Source of the DNA: Paludicola sp. MB14-C6
GTDB taxonomy: Bacteria > Bacillota > Clostridia > Oscillospirales > Ruminococcaceae
Reading direction: 5' to 3'
Assembly: GCF_030908625.1 (NCBI RefSeq)
Contig: NZ_CP133133.1
Coordinates: 2,873,906 to 2,937,905 of the forward strand
Length of the DNA: 64,000 nucleotides
Positions 25,708 through 34,657 of this stretch are shown one piece after another (positions within the stretch are counted from its first letter, which is position 1; every line of letters begins with the position of its first letter). The position numbers and the translations under genes were made by a program. The notes below the pieces were generated by a model. That model made no database searches and had not been told where the DNA came from. It saw nothing but the letters and a program-made list of their open reading frames with translations.

Positions 25708-27378
25708 ATGCTTTGTGAGTTATACATTGAAAATTTAGCTGTTATTGAAAAAACCAGTATTCAATTGGGGACTGGCTTAAATGTATTTACTGGCGAAACA
25801 GGAGCAGGTAAATCTATTGTGATTGATGCTATCAATGTGGTTTTAGGTCAACGTACTTCAAAAGAAATTGTGCGCTATAATACTTCAAAAGCAACGATAA
25901 CTGCAATTTTTACGGACATCAGCAAATCGGCTTTCGAGAAGCTGAAGGAATATGGATATGAGCAAGATTATTTAGATGAGCAACAATTGTTGATAACCAG
26001 AGAAATATCTGCAGATCAAAAAAGTGTGGCACGAATTATGGGAAAACCCGTAACGGTTGCTATTTTACGAGAAATTGGGACAGAGCTTATCAATATTCAT
26101 GGACAACATGATAATCAAGTTTTGTTGGCACCGGAACGTCATATTGATATTTTAGATAAATATGGCGATTATACGTCTTTGCTTGAGCAATATCATGCTT
26201 GCTTTAAACAAGTTGTATTAATTAAACGTGAGATGAAAAAGATTTCAGTAAATGAGCAAGAAAAAGCACAACGAATTGATTTATTGACCTATCAAATTGA
26301 TGAAATTTCATCTGCTTCTTTAAAATCGGGCGAAGATGTTAAACTAGAAGCAAAGCAAAATGAAATTAAAAATAAAACAAAAATTATCGAAGGATTACAA
26401 GCGGCTTATCAAGCTTTAAGTGGGCTTGATGATGAAGGGGGCGCAGTAGAATTATGTCAAACTGCAACCCAATCTTTTGAAGAAATAACAGAAGTATATG
26501 AACCTGCAAACGTAATTTATACAAAACTTGAAGGTTTGAGCGCAGAACTGGAAGAAGTTGCAGCTGACATTGCAAATCAACTGGATGAATTTGATTTTAA
26601 TCAAAATACCATAGATGCAATTGAAACAAGACTCGATGAAATTCATAAGTTAAAACGAAAATATGGCGATTCTATAGATGAGATTTTATCTTATGCAGAA
26701 GAATGTAAACAAGAGTTAGAATCCTTAGAGCTTTCAGATCAACGCTTAGCAGAATTGAGCAAACAGGGGACGATAGAATATCAACGACTATTAGAGCTTG
26801 CGAATGAAATTACAAAACAGCGTGAAATTGCCTCAAAACGATTTATTCAATCTGTTACATCCGAATTGCAATTTTTAGATATGCCAAATGTAAGCTTAGA
26901 AGTAAAACAAGATCATGTAAAACCAAATGCTAAAGGGCAAGATGCAATTGAATTCTTGATTTCTACCAATAAAGGCGAGCCACCAAAACCAATTGCAAAA
27001 ATCGCATCAGGTGGTGAACTTTCTAGAATTATGCTTGCAATCAAAAATACACTTGCAGACAAAGATGAAATTCAAACTTTAATCTTTGATGAAATTGATA
27101 CGGGCGTGAGTGGCAGAGCGGCACAGAAAATTGGGTTAAAGCTTAGTCAAGCTGCGAAGAATCGTCAAGTAATTGCCGTTACCCATTCCGCACAAATTGC
27201 AGCGTTGGGCGATCATCATTTCTTAATTCAAAAAGAAAGCAGAGATGATCGAACCTTTACTGATGTAACAAAACTTGACTATAATGGGCGTATTCACGAA
27301 GTAGCAAGAATCATGTCGACAGATAAAATTACGGACTTAATGCTGAAAAATGCAGAAGAAATGATTATAAGAAAATAA
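25708..27378 (+). CDS. recN: DNA repair protein RecN
   Basis: RecN is an SMC-like ATPase in double-strand break repair. The 556-residue protein begins MLCELYIENLAVIE, has Walker A TGETGAGKSIVIDA near residue 28, the NIHGQHDNQ motif near 130, a long coiled-coil middle (about 150-390), the signature KIASGGELSRIMLAI near 430 and Walker B LIFDEIDTGVSGRAA near 456. An upstream in-frame ATG at 25687 is less likely, since AAGGA lies after it and the conserved N-terminus starts at 25708. Confidence 0.95.
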   Translation: MLCELYIENLAVIEKTSIQLGTGLNVFTGETGAGKSIVIDAINVVLGQRTSKEIVRYNTSKATITAIFTDISKSAFEKLKEYGYEQDYLDEQQLLITREISADQKSVARIMGKPVTVAILREIGTELINIHGQHDNQVLLAPERHIDILDKYGDYTSLLEQYHACFKQVVLIKREMKKISVNEQEKAQRIDLLTYQIDEISSASLKSGEDVKLEAKQNEIKNKTKIIEGLQAAYQALSGLDDEGGAVELCQTATQSFEEITEVYEPANVIYTKLEGLSAELEEVAADIANQLDEFDFNQNTIDAIETRLDEIHKLKRKYGDSIDEILSYAEECKQELESLELSDQRLAELSKQGTIEYQRLLELANEITKQREIASKRFIQSVTSELQFLDMPNVSLEVKQDHVKPNAKGQDAIEFLISTNKGEPPKPIAKIASGGELSRIMLAIKNTLADKDEIQTLIFDEIDTGVSGRAAQKIGLKLSQAAKNRQVIAVTHSAQIAALGDHHFLIQKESRDDRTFTDVTKLDYNGRIHEVARIMSTDKITDLMLKNAEEMIIRK

Positions 27379-27391
27379 TGTAGTAATATTG

Positions 27392-27422
27392 AACCAGTAT
27401 AGAGAAAAATCTGTACTGGGTT
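27392..27422 (+). terminator. Terminator after recN
   Basis: AACCAGTATAG pairs with CTGTACTGGGTT (one bulge, one G-U), followed by ATTTTT. It ends the long operon that begins upstream of nusB. Confidence 0.75.
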
Positions 27423-27521
27423 ATTTTTAGCAATGTGGCGGTATAGTAAATGTAAAATATAAGACGACAAAAGGAGAAATGCAATATTTAATTTTTATTA
27501 CATGTAAAAGTTAAAATGCTA

Positions 27522-27550
27522 TTGCGCACATTGCAAAAACTAGTTATGAT
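27522..27550 (+). promoter_or_regulatory. Promoter of the GH3 glycosidase gene
   Basis: TTGCGC (27522-27527), 17-bp spacer, TATGAT (27545-27550). The predicted start near 27557 lies after the in-frame ATG at 27516 and before the ATG at 27588, so the latter is the real start. Confidence 0.6.
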
Positions 27551-27587
27551 AGAACTATATAAATTTGAGAAAAAAGGGGAAACAAAA

Positions 27588-30146
27588 ATGGGCTATAAAG
27601 ATAAAAGCTTACCAATAGAAGATCGTATTAACGATTTGTTGTCACTAATGACATTAGAAGAAAAATTCAACGAAATCGATCCTGATATTATGAGCATTGA
27701 TTGGGATAAGATTGACGAGGAAACTCGGAATTACTGCTTACAAGAGCTAAAATCCAGAAAATCCAATGCAAAAGTGTTTAACGTATTACAAAAATATGCC
27801 CAAGAGCATACTCGTTTAGGAATTCCATATTTCATTCATGAAGAGGCATTACATGGTGTATTTCGTCCTGGATGTACCAATTTTCCTCAGCAATTAACTT
27901 TATCATCAACCTTTGAGCCAAAACTAGCCTATGATATGGGTAGAGCCATTGCAACAGAAGCACGCAGCTATGGCTTCCACGAAGTATTCGCACCTGTTCT
28001 TGATTTAGCAAGAGATCCACGCTGGGGAAGAACCGAAGAAACCTATGGCGAAGATACTTATTTAACAACAAAAATGGGTGTACAAGTTGTAAAAGGGTTA
28101 CAAGGAGAGGGCTTAAATCGCCAAGATACCGTTGCATCTGAATTAAAACATTTCACAGGTTACGGTAATCCGATTGGTGGTTTAAACTGCGCACCAACAA
28201 CTATGGGACGTCATGATGTTCATGCTTACTGTATGCCTCCTTTTGAAGAAGCATTTATGGAAGGTAAAGCTACCAATACAATGTGTTCTTATAACTCAAT
28301 TGATGGTATCCCCGTTGTAAGTGATCGCGATATTTTAACAGACACCTTAAGAGGTAAATTTGGTATGCCAGGCTTTGTGCGTGCAGATATGACAGCTATT
28401 ATTATGCAGCATACCGCACACTATTCTGCTGCAACCCCAAAAGAAGCTTTGAAAAAAGCAGTAAAAGCTGGCGTAGATGTTCAGTTTGCAGATTATTCCC
28501 ACGAAGAATACAGAACCTTAATGAAAGAGTTATTAGATGAAGGCGAAATAACAATGCAAGATATAGACGAATCTGTTCGTCGTATGCTTCGTGTGAAGTT
28601 TATGCTTGGACTTTTTGAAAATCCATATATAGATGAAACATTGCAAGAAAAGGTAGTCCATTGCCAAAAACATCAAGATACAGCACTTGAAATTGCAAGA
28701 AAAGCAATGGTTTTATTGAAAAATAAAGATAATATGTTACCTTTGAAAAAGGATATTAAGAAAATTGCAGTATTAGGACCAAATGCAAATAAACCTGTTC
28801 TAGGTGATTATTGTGTTGAGCCAAGCGGCTACCATGCGTTGAGCTTACTAGATGGTGTAAAATCTATTGTATCTGATGAAACTGAAGTGATTTATGAAAA
28901 GGGCTGTAATATCTTAGGCTCTGAAATTAAACCAATACCACGTTGGTGGGCAAGAACAGGTAAAGATGATTTTGGATTTAAAGGTGAGTATTTTAACGGA
29001 CCTGATTTCTCCGGTGAACCAGTTATGACTCGTTTAGATCAACAAATCAATTTTAATTGGATTTTCTTAAAACCGGATGAATGTATTGATTCTAAACAAT
29101 TCTGCGTTCGCTGGACAGCTAGATTAAGTGTTGAAAAAACATTTACAGGTCGTATTGGTTTAAGCAGCCTTGATAGTATGCGATTATATATTGATAACGA
29201 ATTGGTTGTAGACGGTTGGGAAGAAAAAGATGCAAATCAAATGGTTGATTTCACACTTGAAAGTGGCCGAGAATATGATTTGAAAGTAGAATTTCGAAAT
29301 GATGCACGTGGTGTACGAGTGATTCTTGGTTATGATCAAGGAGAAGAAACAATTGATAAAGCTGTAGAAGCGGCTAGAGAAGCTGATGTTGCAATCGTAG
29401 CACTAGGTGATTCTGAGGAAACAAGTGGCGAAAACTTCGACCGTACAACTTTGGATTTACCTGGTCAACAATTAGATTTCTTAAAAGCAATCTATGAAAC
29501 AGGAACACCTGTAGTGTTAGTGTTACAAACAGGACGTCCTGTGTCTGCAACTTGGGAAGATGAGAATATTCCAGCCATTCTTCAAGCAGGTTTTCCAGGA
29601 GAAAAAGGTGGTCAAGCAATTGCTGAAGTATTATTCGGTGATGTAAATCCTTCTGGTAAACTATCTATGTCTTATCCTCGTACTGTCGGACAAATTCCAT
29701 GCCATTATAGCAGAAAACCCGCAGGTGGAAGAAAATATGTTGAAATGGATTGGAATCCACTATATCCGTTTGGATATGGACTAAGCTATACTACATTTGC
29801 ATATTCTAATCTAAAGCTATCTGCTCATACAATCAAACCTGATGAAACAGTAACCGTTACATTTGATGTAACCAATACAGGCAATTGTTATGGCGAAGAA
29901 GTTGCACAGCTTTATGTCAACGACTGCTATAGCTCTGTTGTAAAACCAATTAAAGAGTTAAAAGGATTCCAACGTGTAGGCTTGAAACCAAATGAAACAA
30001 AAACGGTTACAATGGAATTAGGCTTTAAAGAGCTTAGAACTCTAAGTGTCGATTATAATTGGGTGGTCGAGCCTGGTAAGTTTGAAGTAATGGTTTCCGA
30101 TAATGCAGATCATGTTTTATTAACGGATGCATTTGAAGTTATGTAA
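27588..30146 (+). CDS. Glycoside hydrolase family 3 beta-glycosidase with PA14 domain
   Basis: The 852-residue enzyme has a GH3 N-terminal barrel (IPYFIHEEALHG, DPRWGRTEETYGED, LKHFTGYG), with the probable nucleophile Asp in GFVRADMTAI near residue 267. The second GH3 domain (KIAVLGPNA onward) is interrupted by a PA14 module at about 460-590 (FKGEYFNGPDFSGEP). It continues with VALGDSEETSGENFDR and ends in a fibronectin III-like domain (FDVTNTGNCYGEEVAQLYV). No signal peptide is present, so it probably acts in the cytoplasm on imported oligosaccharides. AAAAGGGGA precedes the ATG. Beta-glucosidase or beta-xylosidase activity fits; the substrate is not decidable. It is monocistronic. Confidence 0.92.
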   Translation: MGYKDKSLPIEDRINDLLSLMTLEEKFNEIDPDIMSIDWDKIDEETRNYCLQELKSRKSNAKVFNVLQKYAQEHTRLGIPYFIHEEALHGVFRPGCTNFPQQLTLSSTFEPKLAYDMGRAIATEARSYGFHEVFAPVLDLARDPRWGRTEETYGEDTYLTTKMGVQVVKGLQGEGLNRQDTVASELKHFTGYGNPIGGLNCAPTTMGRHDVHAYCMPPFEEAFMEGKATNTMCSYNSIDGIPVVSDRDILTDTLRGKFGMPGFVRADMTAIIMQHTAHYSAATPKEALKKAVKAGVDVQFADYSHEEYRTLMKELLDEGEITMQDIDESVRRMLRVKFMLGLFENPYIDETLQEKVVHCQKHQDTALEIARKAMVLLKNKDNMLPLKKDIKKIAVLGPNANKPVLGDYCVEPSGYHALSLLDGVKSIVSDETEVIYEKGCNILGSEIKPIPRWWARTGKDDFGFKGEYFNGPDFSGEPVMTRLDQQINFNWIFLKPDECIDSKQFCVRWTARLSVEKTFTGRIGLSSLDSMRLYIDNELVVDGWEEKDANQMVDFTLESGREYDLKVEFRNDARGVRVILGYDQGEETIDKAVEAAREADVAIVALGDSEETSGENFDRTTLDLPGQQLDFLKAIYETGTPVVLVLQTGRPVSATWEDENIPAILQAGFPGEKGGQAIAEVLFGDVNPSGKLSMSYPRTVGQIPCHYSRKPAGGRKYVEMDWNPLYPFGYGLSYTTFAYSNLKLSAHTIKPDETVTVTFDVTNTGNCYGEEVAQLYVNDCYSSVVKPIKELKGFQRVGLKPNETKTVTMELGFKELRTLSVDYNWVVEPGKFEVMVSDNADHVLLTDAFEVM

Positions 30147-30156
30147 GCATAATGAT

Positions 30157-30185
30157 GAGGGTGAGGACATATAATCTTCATCCTC
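30157..30185 (+). terminator. Terminator after the GH3 gene
   Basis: GAGGGTGAGGA (30157-30167) pairs with TCTTCATCCTC (30175-30185) with two G-U pairs, followed by TTGTTTTTTAT. Confidence 0.82.
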
Positions 30186-30324
30186 TTGTTTTTTATAAGC
30201 AAATTGTGGTAAAATAAAGATTGTAGCGACGAACTATGTTCGCTTGTCAGCGAATAGCAAACTTATAAGGAGCGACCCACGTTCTTTTTTCAAAAAACTC
30301 AATTAACATATTAGGAGAACCATT

Positions 30325-31077
30325 ATGATAACTGTTCAAGATATTTATCAAAAAATAAATGAAATGAGTCCATTTTCGCTTGCTATGGGATTTGATAATT
30401 GTGGCTTATTGGTCGGTACACCGAATCAAACCGTATCACAATGTATCATCGCTTTGGATATTACCAACGAAGTAATTGACTTGGCAATTGCAAAGAAAGC
30501 AGATTTGATTATTACACATCATCCTATTATCTTCCATGCGATGAAAACAGTTACGAGTAATGAACGTGTTTTCAAGTTAATTCAAAATAACATCAGCGTT
30601 ATTAGTGCACACACAAACTTAGATATTGCTCAAGACGGTGTGAATGATATTTTAGCAAAGCGCCTGTCTTTGCAAGATGTAAGGGTATTAGAGAATTGCG
30701 ATGGAGTGGTTCGTATGGGCAACTTACAACATCCTATGAGTGGAACTGAATTTGCAAGAGAAGTTAAGGAAAAGCTGAAAGCAAAGTTTGTGCAAGTAGT
30801 TAACGGAAGCAAAGAAGTGAAAAGCGTAGCAGTTTGTGGAGGTTCAGGCGATGATTATTTGCAATCTGTGATAGATGCGAATATTGATGTATTGGTAACA
30901 GGTGAAGTAGACCATGATGTTGTGATTGACGCAATTAACAACGATATTACCCTAATTTGTGCAGGCCATCATTACACAGAAGCTCCTGTATTATATATGT
31001 TAGAAAATCTAATGAAAACTCATTTTTCATCTATTTCTATTTGCTTGTATGATGATTTAAAAATGGAAGTGATATAG
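30325..31077 (+). CDS. Nif3-like dinuclear metal-centre protein (YqfO/YbgI family)
   Basis: The 250-residue protein is the short form of the NIF3/DUF34 family, a toroidal hexamer with a dinuclear metal site. Metal-binding motifs are ITHHPIIFHA near residue 62, SAHTNLDIAQDGVND near 94 and the C-terminal CAGHHYTEAPV near 212. The name GTP cyclohydrolase I type 2 is sometimes attached to homologues but is not supported by motifs. In Firmicutes it often follows a TrmK-like methyltransferase, which is absent here. AGGAGAACC precedes the ATG. Function is unknown. Confidence 0.9.
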   Translation: MITVQDIYQKINEMSPFSLAMGFDNCGLLVGTPNQTVSQCIIALDITNEVIDLAIAKKADLIITHHPIIFHAMKTVTSNERVFKLIQNNISVISAHTNLDIAQDGVNDILAKRLSLQDVRVLENCDGVVRMGNLQHPMSGTEFAREVKEKLKAKFVQVVNGSKEVKSVAVCGGSGDDYLQSVIDANIDVLVTGEVDHDVVIDAINNDITLICAGHHYTEAPVLYMLENLMKTHFSSISICLYDDLKMEVI

Positions 31078-31134
31078 TACAAATTATACTTATGTCAATT
31101 GATTTGGATTATAATATCATTAAACCGAATAATT

Positions 31135-31184
31135 ATGTAAAGTACCCATTATTGTTACAATTCACAATAATGGGTACTTTACAT
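31135..31184. other. Long perfect hairpin downstream of the Nif3-like gene
   Basis: A stem of about 21 bp (ATGTAAAGTACCCATTATTGT, 31135-31155, with its exact complement 31164-31184) closes on an 8-nt loop. No clear U-tract follows (ATATATTTC), so it may be a bidirectional terminator of weak type or a mobile palindrome. Confidence 0.6.
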
Positions 31185-31299
31185 ATATATTTCTTTGTTG
31201 TATATAAACAATAATGATAATAAAATAACACACTTATATAGCGGTCTTATCTAAATAAACAATTAGAATAGGTATATGGAATATACATATTCGATAACA

Positions 31300-31328
31300 T
31301 TGACAATTATTTATCAATGCACTATAAT
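31300..31328 (+). promoter_or_regulatory. Consensus sigma-A promoter of gldA, with inverted repeat downstream
   Basis: TTGACA (31300-31305), a 17-bp spacer and TATAAT (31323-31328): a perfect consensus. At 31337-31355 an inverted repeat AAGTTA-N7-TAACTT overlaps the predicted transcript start and could be an operator. The factor is unknown. Confidence 0.88.
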
Positions 31329-31373
31329 TGTGAAAAAAGTTAACACAGCTAACTTAAAAAAGGAGAGTTTTGA

Positions 31374-32477
31374 ATGGCAAGAACAAAGTTAATGCGTGCA
31401 CCACTTAAATATGTACAAGGTGAGGATTCTTTACTTCAATTTTATTCCGAAACCAAAGATTTAGGCAATAAATTTTTATTTATTTGCTCAAACAGTGGAT
31501 ATAAAAGCTGTTTCGATAAAATAGAGAAAAGTTTTGAAAATTCGAATGCATTTCGTCAATATGAAGTTTTCGGAGGAATAAGCTCCGTTGGAGAAATCGA
31601 GAAGATGCGTTCAATCGTTAAAGAAAAGAATATTGATGTTGTTGTAGGTATAGGCGGCGGTTCAGCAATTGATACTGCCAAAGCTACTGCATTCTACGAG
31701 AAAGTACCTGTTACTATTGTACCAACAGTATCTGCTACAGATGCTCCATGTACAGGCCTTTCTGTTATTTATAATGATGATGGAACTTTTAACAGCTATT
31801 TATTCTATCCAAGAAATCCTGAGGCGGTAATTGTTGATACAAGAGTGATTGCAAACGCTCCCGCTAAATTTTTAGTTGCAGGTATGGGAGATGCTTTGGG
31901 TACTTATTTTGAAGCACGTGCGTGTGTTAAAACAGATGCTCCAAGCCTTGAAAACGGCGGTGTTTCACGTTCAGCAATGGCATTATGCAAATTGTGCTAC
32001 GAAACCTTATTGGAATACGGTGCTCAAGCAAAAATGGCTTGTGAACAAAAACTGTTAACTCCTGCTTTAGAAGCAATTATTGAAGCAAACACTTATTTAA
32101 GCGGCGTTGGTGCTGATAATGGTGGACTTGCTGTTGCACACTCCGTATATAACGGCTTTACAGCATTAGAAGAATGTGAAAAAACGATGCATGGTTGTTT
32201 AGTAGCATTCGGTACGATAGCACAATTGATTTTAGAAGCAGCTCCAAAAAATGAAGTAAAAGAAGTTATGAATTTCTGTTATTCTGTTGGACTTCCTCTT
32301 ACATTAGAAGAAGTTGGTGTGACAGATTCTAAGAGAGTTATGATTGCCGCTGAAAAAGCATGTGTAGAAGGTGAAACCATTCATAATATGCCTGGTGATG
32401 TTACCCCAGAACAACTTTACAATGCTTTATTAACAGCAGACGCTTTAGGCAGAGATTATTTAAAAGCTAATAAGTAA
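31374..32477 (+). CDS. gldA: Glycerol dehydrogenase, iron/zinc-dependent
   Basis: GldA oxidises glycerol to dihydroxyacetone with NAD. The 367-residue protein shows VVGIGGGSAIDTAKATA near residue 91, IVPTVSATDAPCTGLSVIY near 119, and the metal ligands Asp in VAGMGDALGTYFEA near 171, His in GLAVAHSVYNGF near 255 and His in KTMHGCLVAFG near 272. AAAGGAGAG precedes the ATG. It is transcribed alone from a consensus promoter and ends at a strong terminator, which suggests high expression. Activity on other diols is possible. Confidence 0.93.
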   Translation: MARTKLMRAPLKYVQGEDSLLQFYSETKDLGNKFLFICSNSGYKSCFDKIEKSFENSNAFRQYEVFGGISSVGEIEKMRSIVKEKNIDVVVGIGGGSAIDTAKATAFYEKVPVTIVPTVSATDAPCTGLSVIYNDDGTFNSYLFYPRNPEAVIVDTRVIANAPAKFLVAGMGDALGTYFEARACVKTDAPSLENGGVSRSAMALCKLCYETLLEYGAQAKMACEQKLLTPALEAIIEANTYLSGVGADNGGLAVAHSVYNGFTALEECEKTMHGCLVAFGTIAQLILEAAPKNEVKEVMNFCYSVGLPLTLEEVGVTDSKRVMIAAEKACVEGETIHNMPGDVTPEQLYNALLTADALGRDYLKANK

Positions 32478-32523
32478 TTTTTTGATACATTTTTACCGAA
32501 GCTTAATAAGCAAAAAGCAACCA

Positions 32524-32560
32524 AAAAACGAGTCTTTTGTATTTCAAAAGGCTCGTTTTT
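32524..32560. terminator. Bidirectional terminator after gldA
   Basis: AAAAACGAGTCTTTTG (32524-32539) pairs with CAAAAGGCTCGTTTTT (32545-32560), one G-U pair, loop TATTT. It also follows the minus-strand stop at 32568, so it can end both convergent units. Confidence 0.88.
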
Positions 32561-32567
32561 GGTATAA

Positions 32568-33188
32568 TTATATATGATTAAGTGGTGAATGCCAATTGTA
32601 TTCAATGGTTGGTTCATTTATCAGTATGGATTTGCCATGCAATGCGTTTTGACTACGCTTTAAGTAACATAAGAATAATATATCCACTAACAATCCTGCT
32701 ATAATAAATACTAAAGTTTGTAAGGAAATCAGTGGAGCATAGAACCATGAAGAGATAATAATTATAATCATTATTATGTTAATTCCAAGCAACCAATGAT
32801 ATGCAGTACGACCATCCTCTTGAACTTGTAAATTTTCTATAAGCTTTGCAATTTCAATAATGCCGTAAATTAAGTGGTAGTAGAGACATATGCTGAGGGT
32901 AAGACCAATTAAGGCGGGGATACCGGCAAAATTAGACATTACTTCATTAACCTTGTAAAAGTCAAACAGGCTAAGCAAAAACAGAATGCGTGCAATAAAA
33001 GTAGCAATAATAAAATGTTGATGATAGTGGCTTAACTTTGTTAATCCGATTATTATCAACACATATCCTATAAAATTAGGTAAGATATCGTATCCGCTAA
33101 TACGAATATCCACAAAAATAAGGCAATAACCCCAAAATATAAAATCTAAGCCATTTACATTAAGCTGGCATTGCTGTGATTCATCCAT
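32568..33188 (-). CDS. Unrecognised membrane protein, paralogue of the preceding gene
   Basis: I do not recognise a named family. The 206-residue protein has about five or six hydrophobic segments (near 10-30, 37-53, 60-75, 92-112, 128-150, 155-175). Its N-terminal part aligns by eye with the gene at 33155-33784: both have a start rich in polar residues, LNVNGL/LDLKGL, and IIGLTKLSHYHQHF/LIGLTELTHYSNHF. GGGAGATGGTGAGG lies before the ATG at 33188, and the gene overlaps its upstream neighbour by 34 nt. It is the last gene of the minus-strand run. Confidence 0.7.
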   Translation of the reverse strand: MDESQQCQLNVNGLDFIFWGYCLIFVDIRISGYDILPNFIGYVLIIIGLTKLSHYHQHFIIATFIARILFLLSLFDFYKVNEVMSNFAGIPALIGLTLSICLYYHLIYGIIEIAKLIENLQVQEDGRTAYHWLLGINIIMIIIIISSWFYAPLISLQTLVFIIAGLLVDILFLCYLKRSQNALHGKSILINEPTIEYNWHSPLNHI

Positions 33189-33784
33189 TCCTCACCATCT
33201 CCCAATGAAATTATAGCCCGACTTTTCAATGACCGATAGCTTTGCTTAAGAGTAATGAAATATAATATTTGAGTTATATATACGATTACTAACAATAATG
33301 TTGCGAAAAAGTATAATTGATTGGAGTTAATCCAGTATAAAATGAGCGAAACAGCTTCTATTATCGTTAAAACGGAAAAAAAGCGGAAGGATACTTTAGC
33401 ATCGTGAGAAACGCCTCTATTGTTTACCATGTTTCCAAGTTCAGCGATGCCTTTCCATATAAAATAGTAAATTGCAATATTAACTGCAAAACGAATAAGG
33501 ATAACAATGAAATAGTACAGAGGTAACTCACCAATATCGACTTGAGGCTGGTTAATTCTTGCAGCGCTTAACACCATATTTAAGATTGTGAATGATATTG
33601 TCTTTTGAAAATGATTGCTGTAATGTGTTAATTCTGTAAGTCCAATTAAGATGATAATATTGCTTATAAATCCAACAATTATTGCAGGACCGTTATAGAA
33701 AAAACTAATTATTAACAACAGGTTTCCCAGTAAAACAATCTTCAATCCTTTTAAATCAAGACTTACATTATTTAATTCTGACAT
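33155..33784 (-). CDS. Unrecognised membrane protein, first of a tandem paralogous pair
   Basis: A 209-residue polytopic protein with about six hydrophobic segments and a polar loop around residues 130-145 (MVNNRGVSHDAKVS). It shares the motif LIGLTELTHYSNHF and overall layout with the following gene, which suggests an old tandem duplication. GGGAGATGAC precedes the ATG at 33784. It overlaps the 97-residue gene upstream by 13 nt and the downstream paralogue by 34 nt, implying translational coupling. No catalytic or transport signature was found. Confidence 0.7.
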   Translation of the reverse strand: MSELNNVSLDLKGLKIVLLGNLLLIISFFYNGPAIIVGFISNIIILIGLTELTHYSNHFQKTISFTILNMVLSAARINQPQVDIGELPLYYFIVILIRFAVNIAIYYFIWKGIAELGNMVNNRGVSHDAKVSFRFFSVLTIIEAVSLILYWINSNQLYFFATLLLVIVYITQILYFITLKQSYRSLKSRAIISLGDGEEWMNHSNASLM

Positions 33785-34065
33785 TTGTTGTCATCTCCCA
33801 GTTGCTTTTTTATTTCTTCGATGTTACATAAAATGCTTGCTAATTCCCATTCCAGATCATTGAGAATGCTTTTTACAATGCCGCATAATGTGATGCAAAA
33901 GAGAAATCCAAAGAAACAAACTTGTTTACAATAAGATAGTACGATGTAGAATTGATGGCTGATTTTTTCTGGATAACCAAGGCATATTAAAATAATAATG
34001 AATCCAATAATAAAAATACCACTTAAAATCAACAATAAATGAAACCATTTATTTGTTCTTTCCAC
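33772..34065 (-). CDS. Small two-TM protein with acidic C-terminal tail
   Basis: A 97-residue protein not recognised. It has two hydrophobic helices (about 8-28 and 42-65) and a charged C-terminal helix (WELASILCNIEEIKKQLGDDN), probably cytoplasmic. GTG start with AGGAGATG about 10 nt upstream. It lies between the PH-like membrane protein and the paralogous pair in a tightly packed run, so it may be a partner subunit. Confidence 0.6.
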   Translation of the reverse strand: MERTNKWFHLLLILSGIFIIGFIIILICLGYPEKISHQFYIVLSYCKQVCFFGFLFCITLCGIVKSILNDLEWELASILCNIEEIKKQLGDDNKCQN

Positions 34066-34086
34066 AAGATGTCATCTCCTATGAAT

Positions 34087-34638
34087 TTATTTCAAAATGA
34101 TGGAGCTTGCGTTGTCAGTAAGAAATTTGCTTGGTAATTGTTCAACCGGAACATTATTATTTCTTAAAATGGTAAGAAGAATACGCAATCCGTCGCAGCC
34201 TTCAAAGATATGAAATACTTTTTTGTTGGTGTGTAAACAAACACATTCATATCGATAACTTGTGTTAATAATATCTCCGTATGCAAGGTTATAGGTTCGA
34301 TAAAAAAACGTGCGAATTGTTAGATGAGAATCATTGATGGTCACTTTACTTGCAAAATACCAATTCATTAATGCAAGACCACTGGTGAAACCAATGATAT
34401 ACAAAAAGATGATGAGTATTGTCCAGCCTTTATAATCAATATATTGGTCAGAAATAAAATCAATAAGCGGAAGGTAAATTAAAGCTTCAATTAAAATTAA
34501 CCCAAGAACGAAAAACAATAAGGGAACATGAATGATATTTGCATTTTTCGAGCGACGCAGTTTGCTGATGAAAAAAACGGTAACGGAAACTACACATGCA
34601 ATAGCAATAAATATTAGAACAATACCAAATCTATGCAC
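34087..34638 (-). CDS. Membrane protein with C-terminal bacterial PH-like domain
   Basis: A 183-residue protein with four hydrophobic segments (about 3-25, 35-55, 68-90, 92-105) followed by a beta-rich domain, VTINDSHLTIRTFFYRTYNLAY, then DIINTSYRY and a Leu-rich helix (RILLTILRNN). The pattern, strand pairs with aromatic residues plus a final helix, suits a bacterial PH-type fold. The frame is open to an ATG at 34683, but GAAAGG 8 nt before the GTG at 34638 makes that start more likely and removes the overlap with the upstream gene. The layout is similar to that of the protein at 38947-39450. Confidence 0.6.
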   Translation of the reverse strand: MHRFGIVLIFIAIACVVSVTVFFISKLRRSKNANIIHVPLLFFVLGLILIEALIYLPLIDFISDQYIDYKGWTILIIFLYIIGFTSGLALMNWYFASKVTINDSHLTIRTFFYRTYNLAYGDIINTSYRYECVCLHTNKKVFHIFEGCDGLRILLTILRNNNVPVEQLPSKFLTDNASSIILK

Positions 34639-34657
34639 AAAATCAGCCTTTCTATAA

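Noticed and set aside
27516..27587. N-terminal extension of the GH3 gene from an earlier ATG
   Set aside because: The predicted promoter and transcript start lie within it, and a proper AAAAGGGGA site precedes the ATG at 27588.
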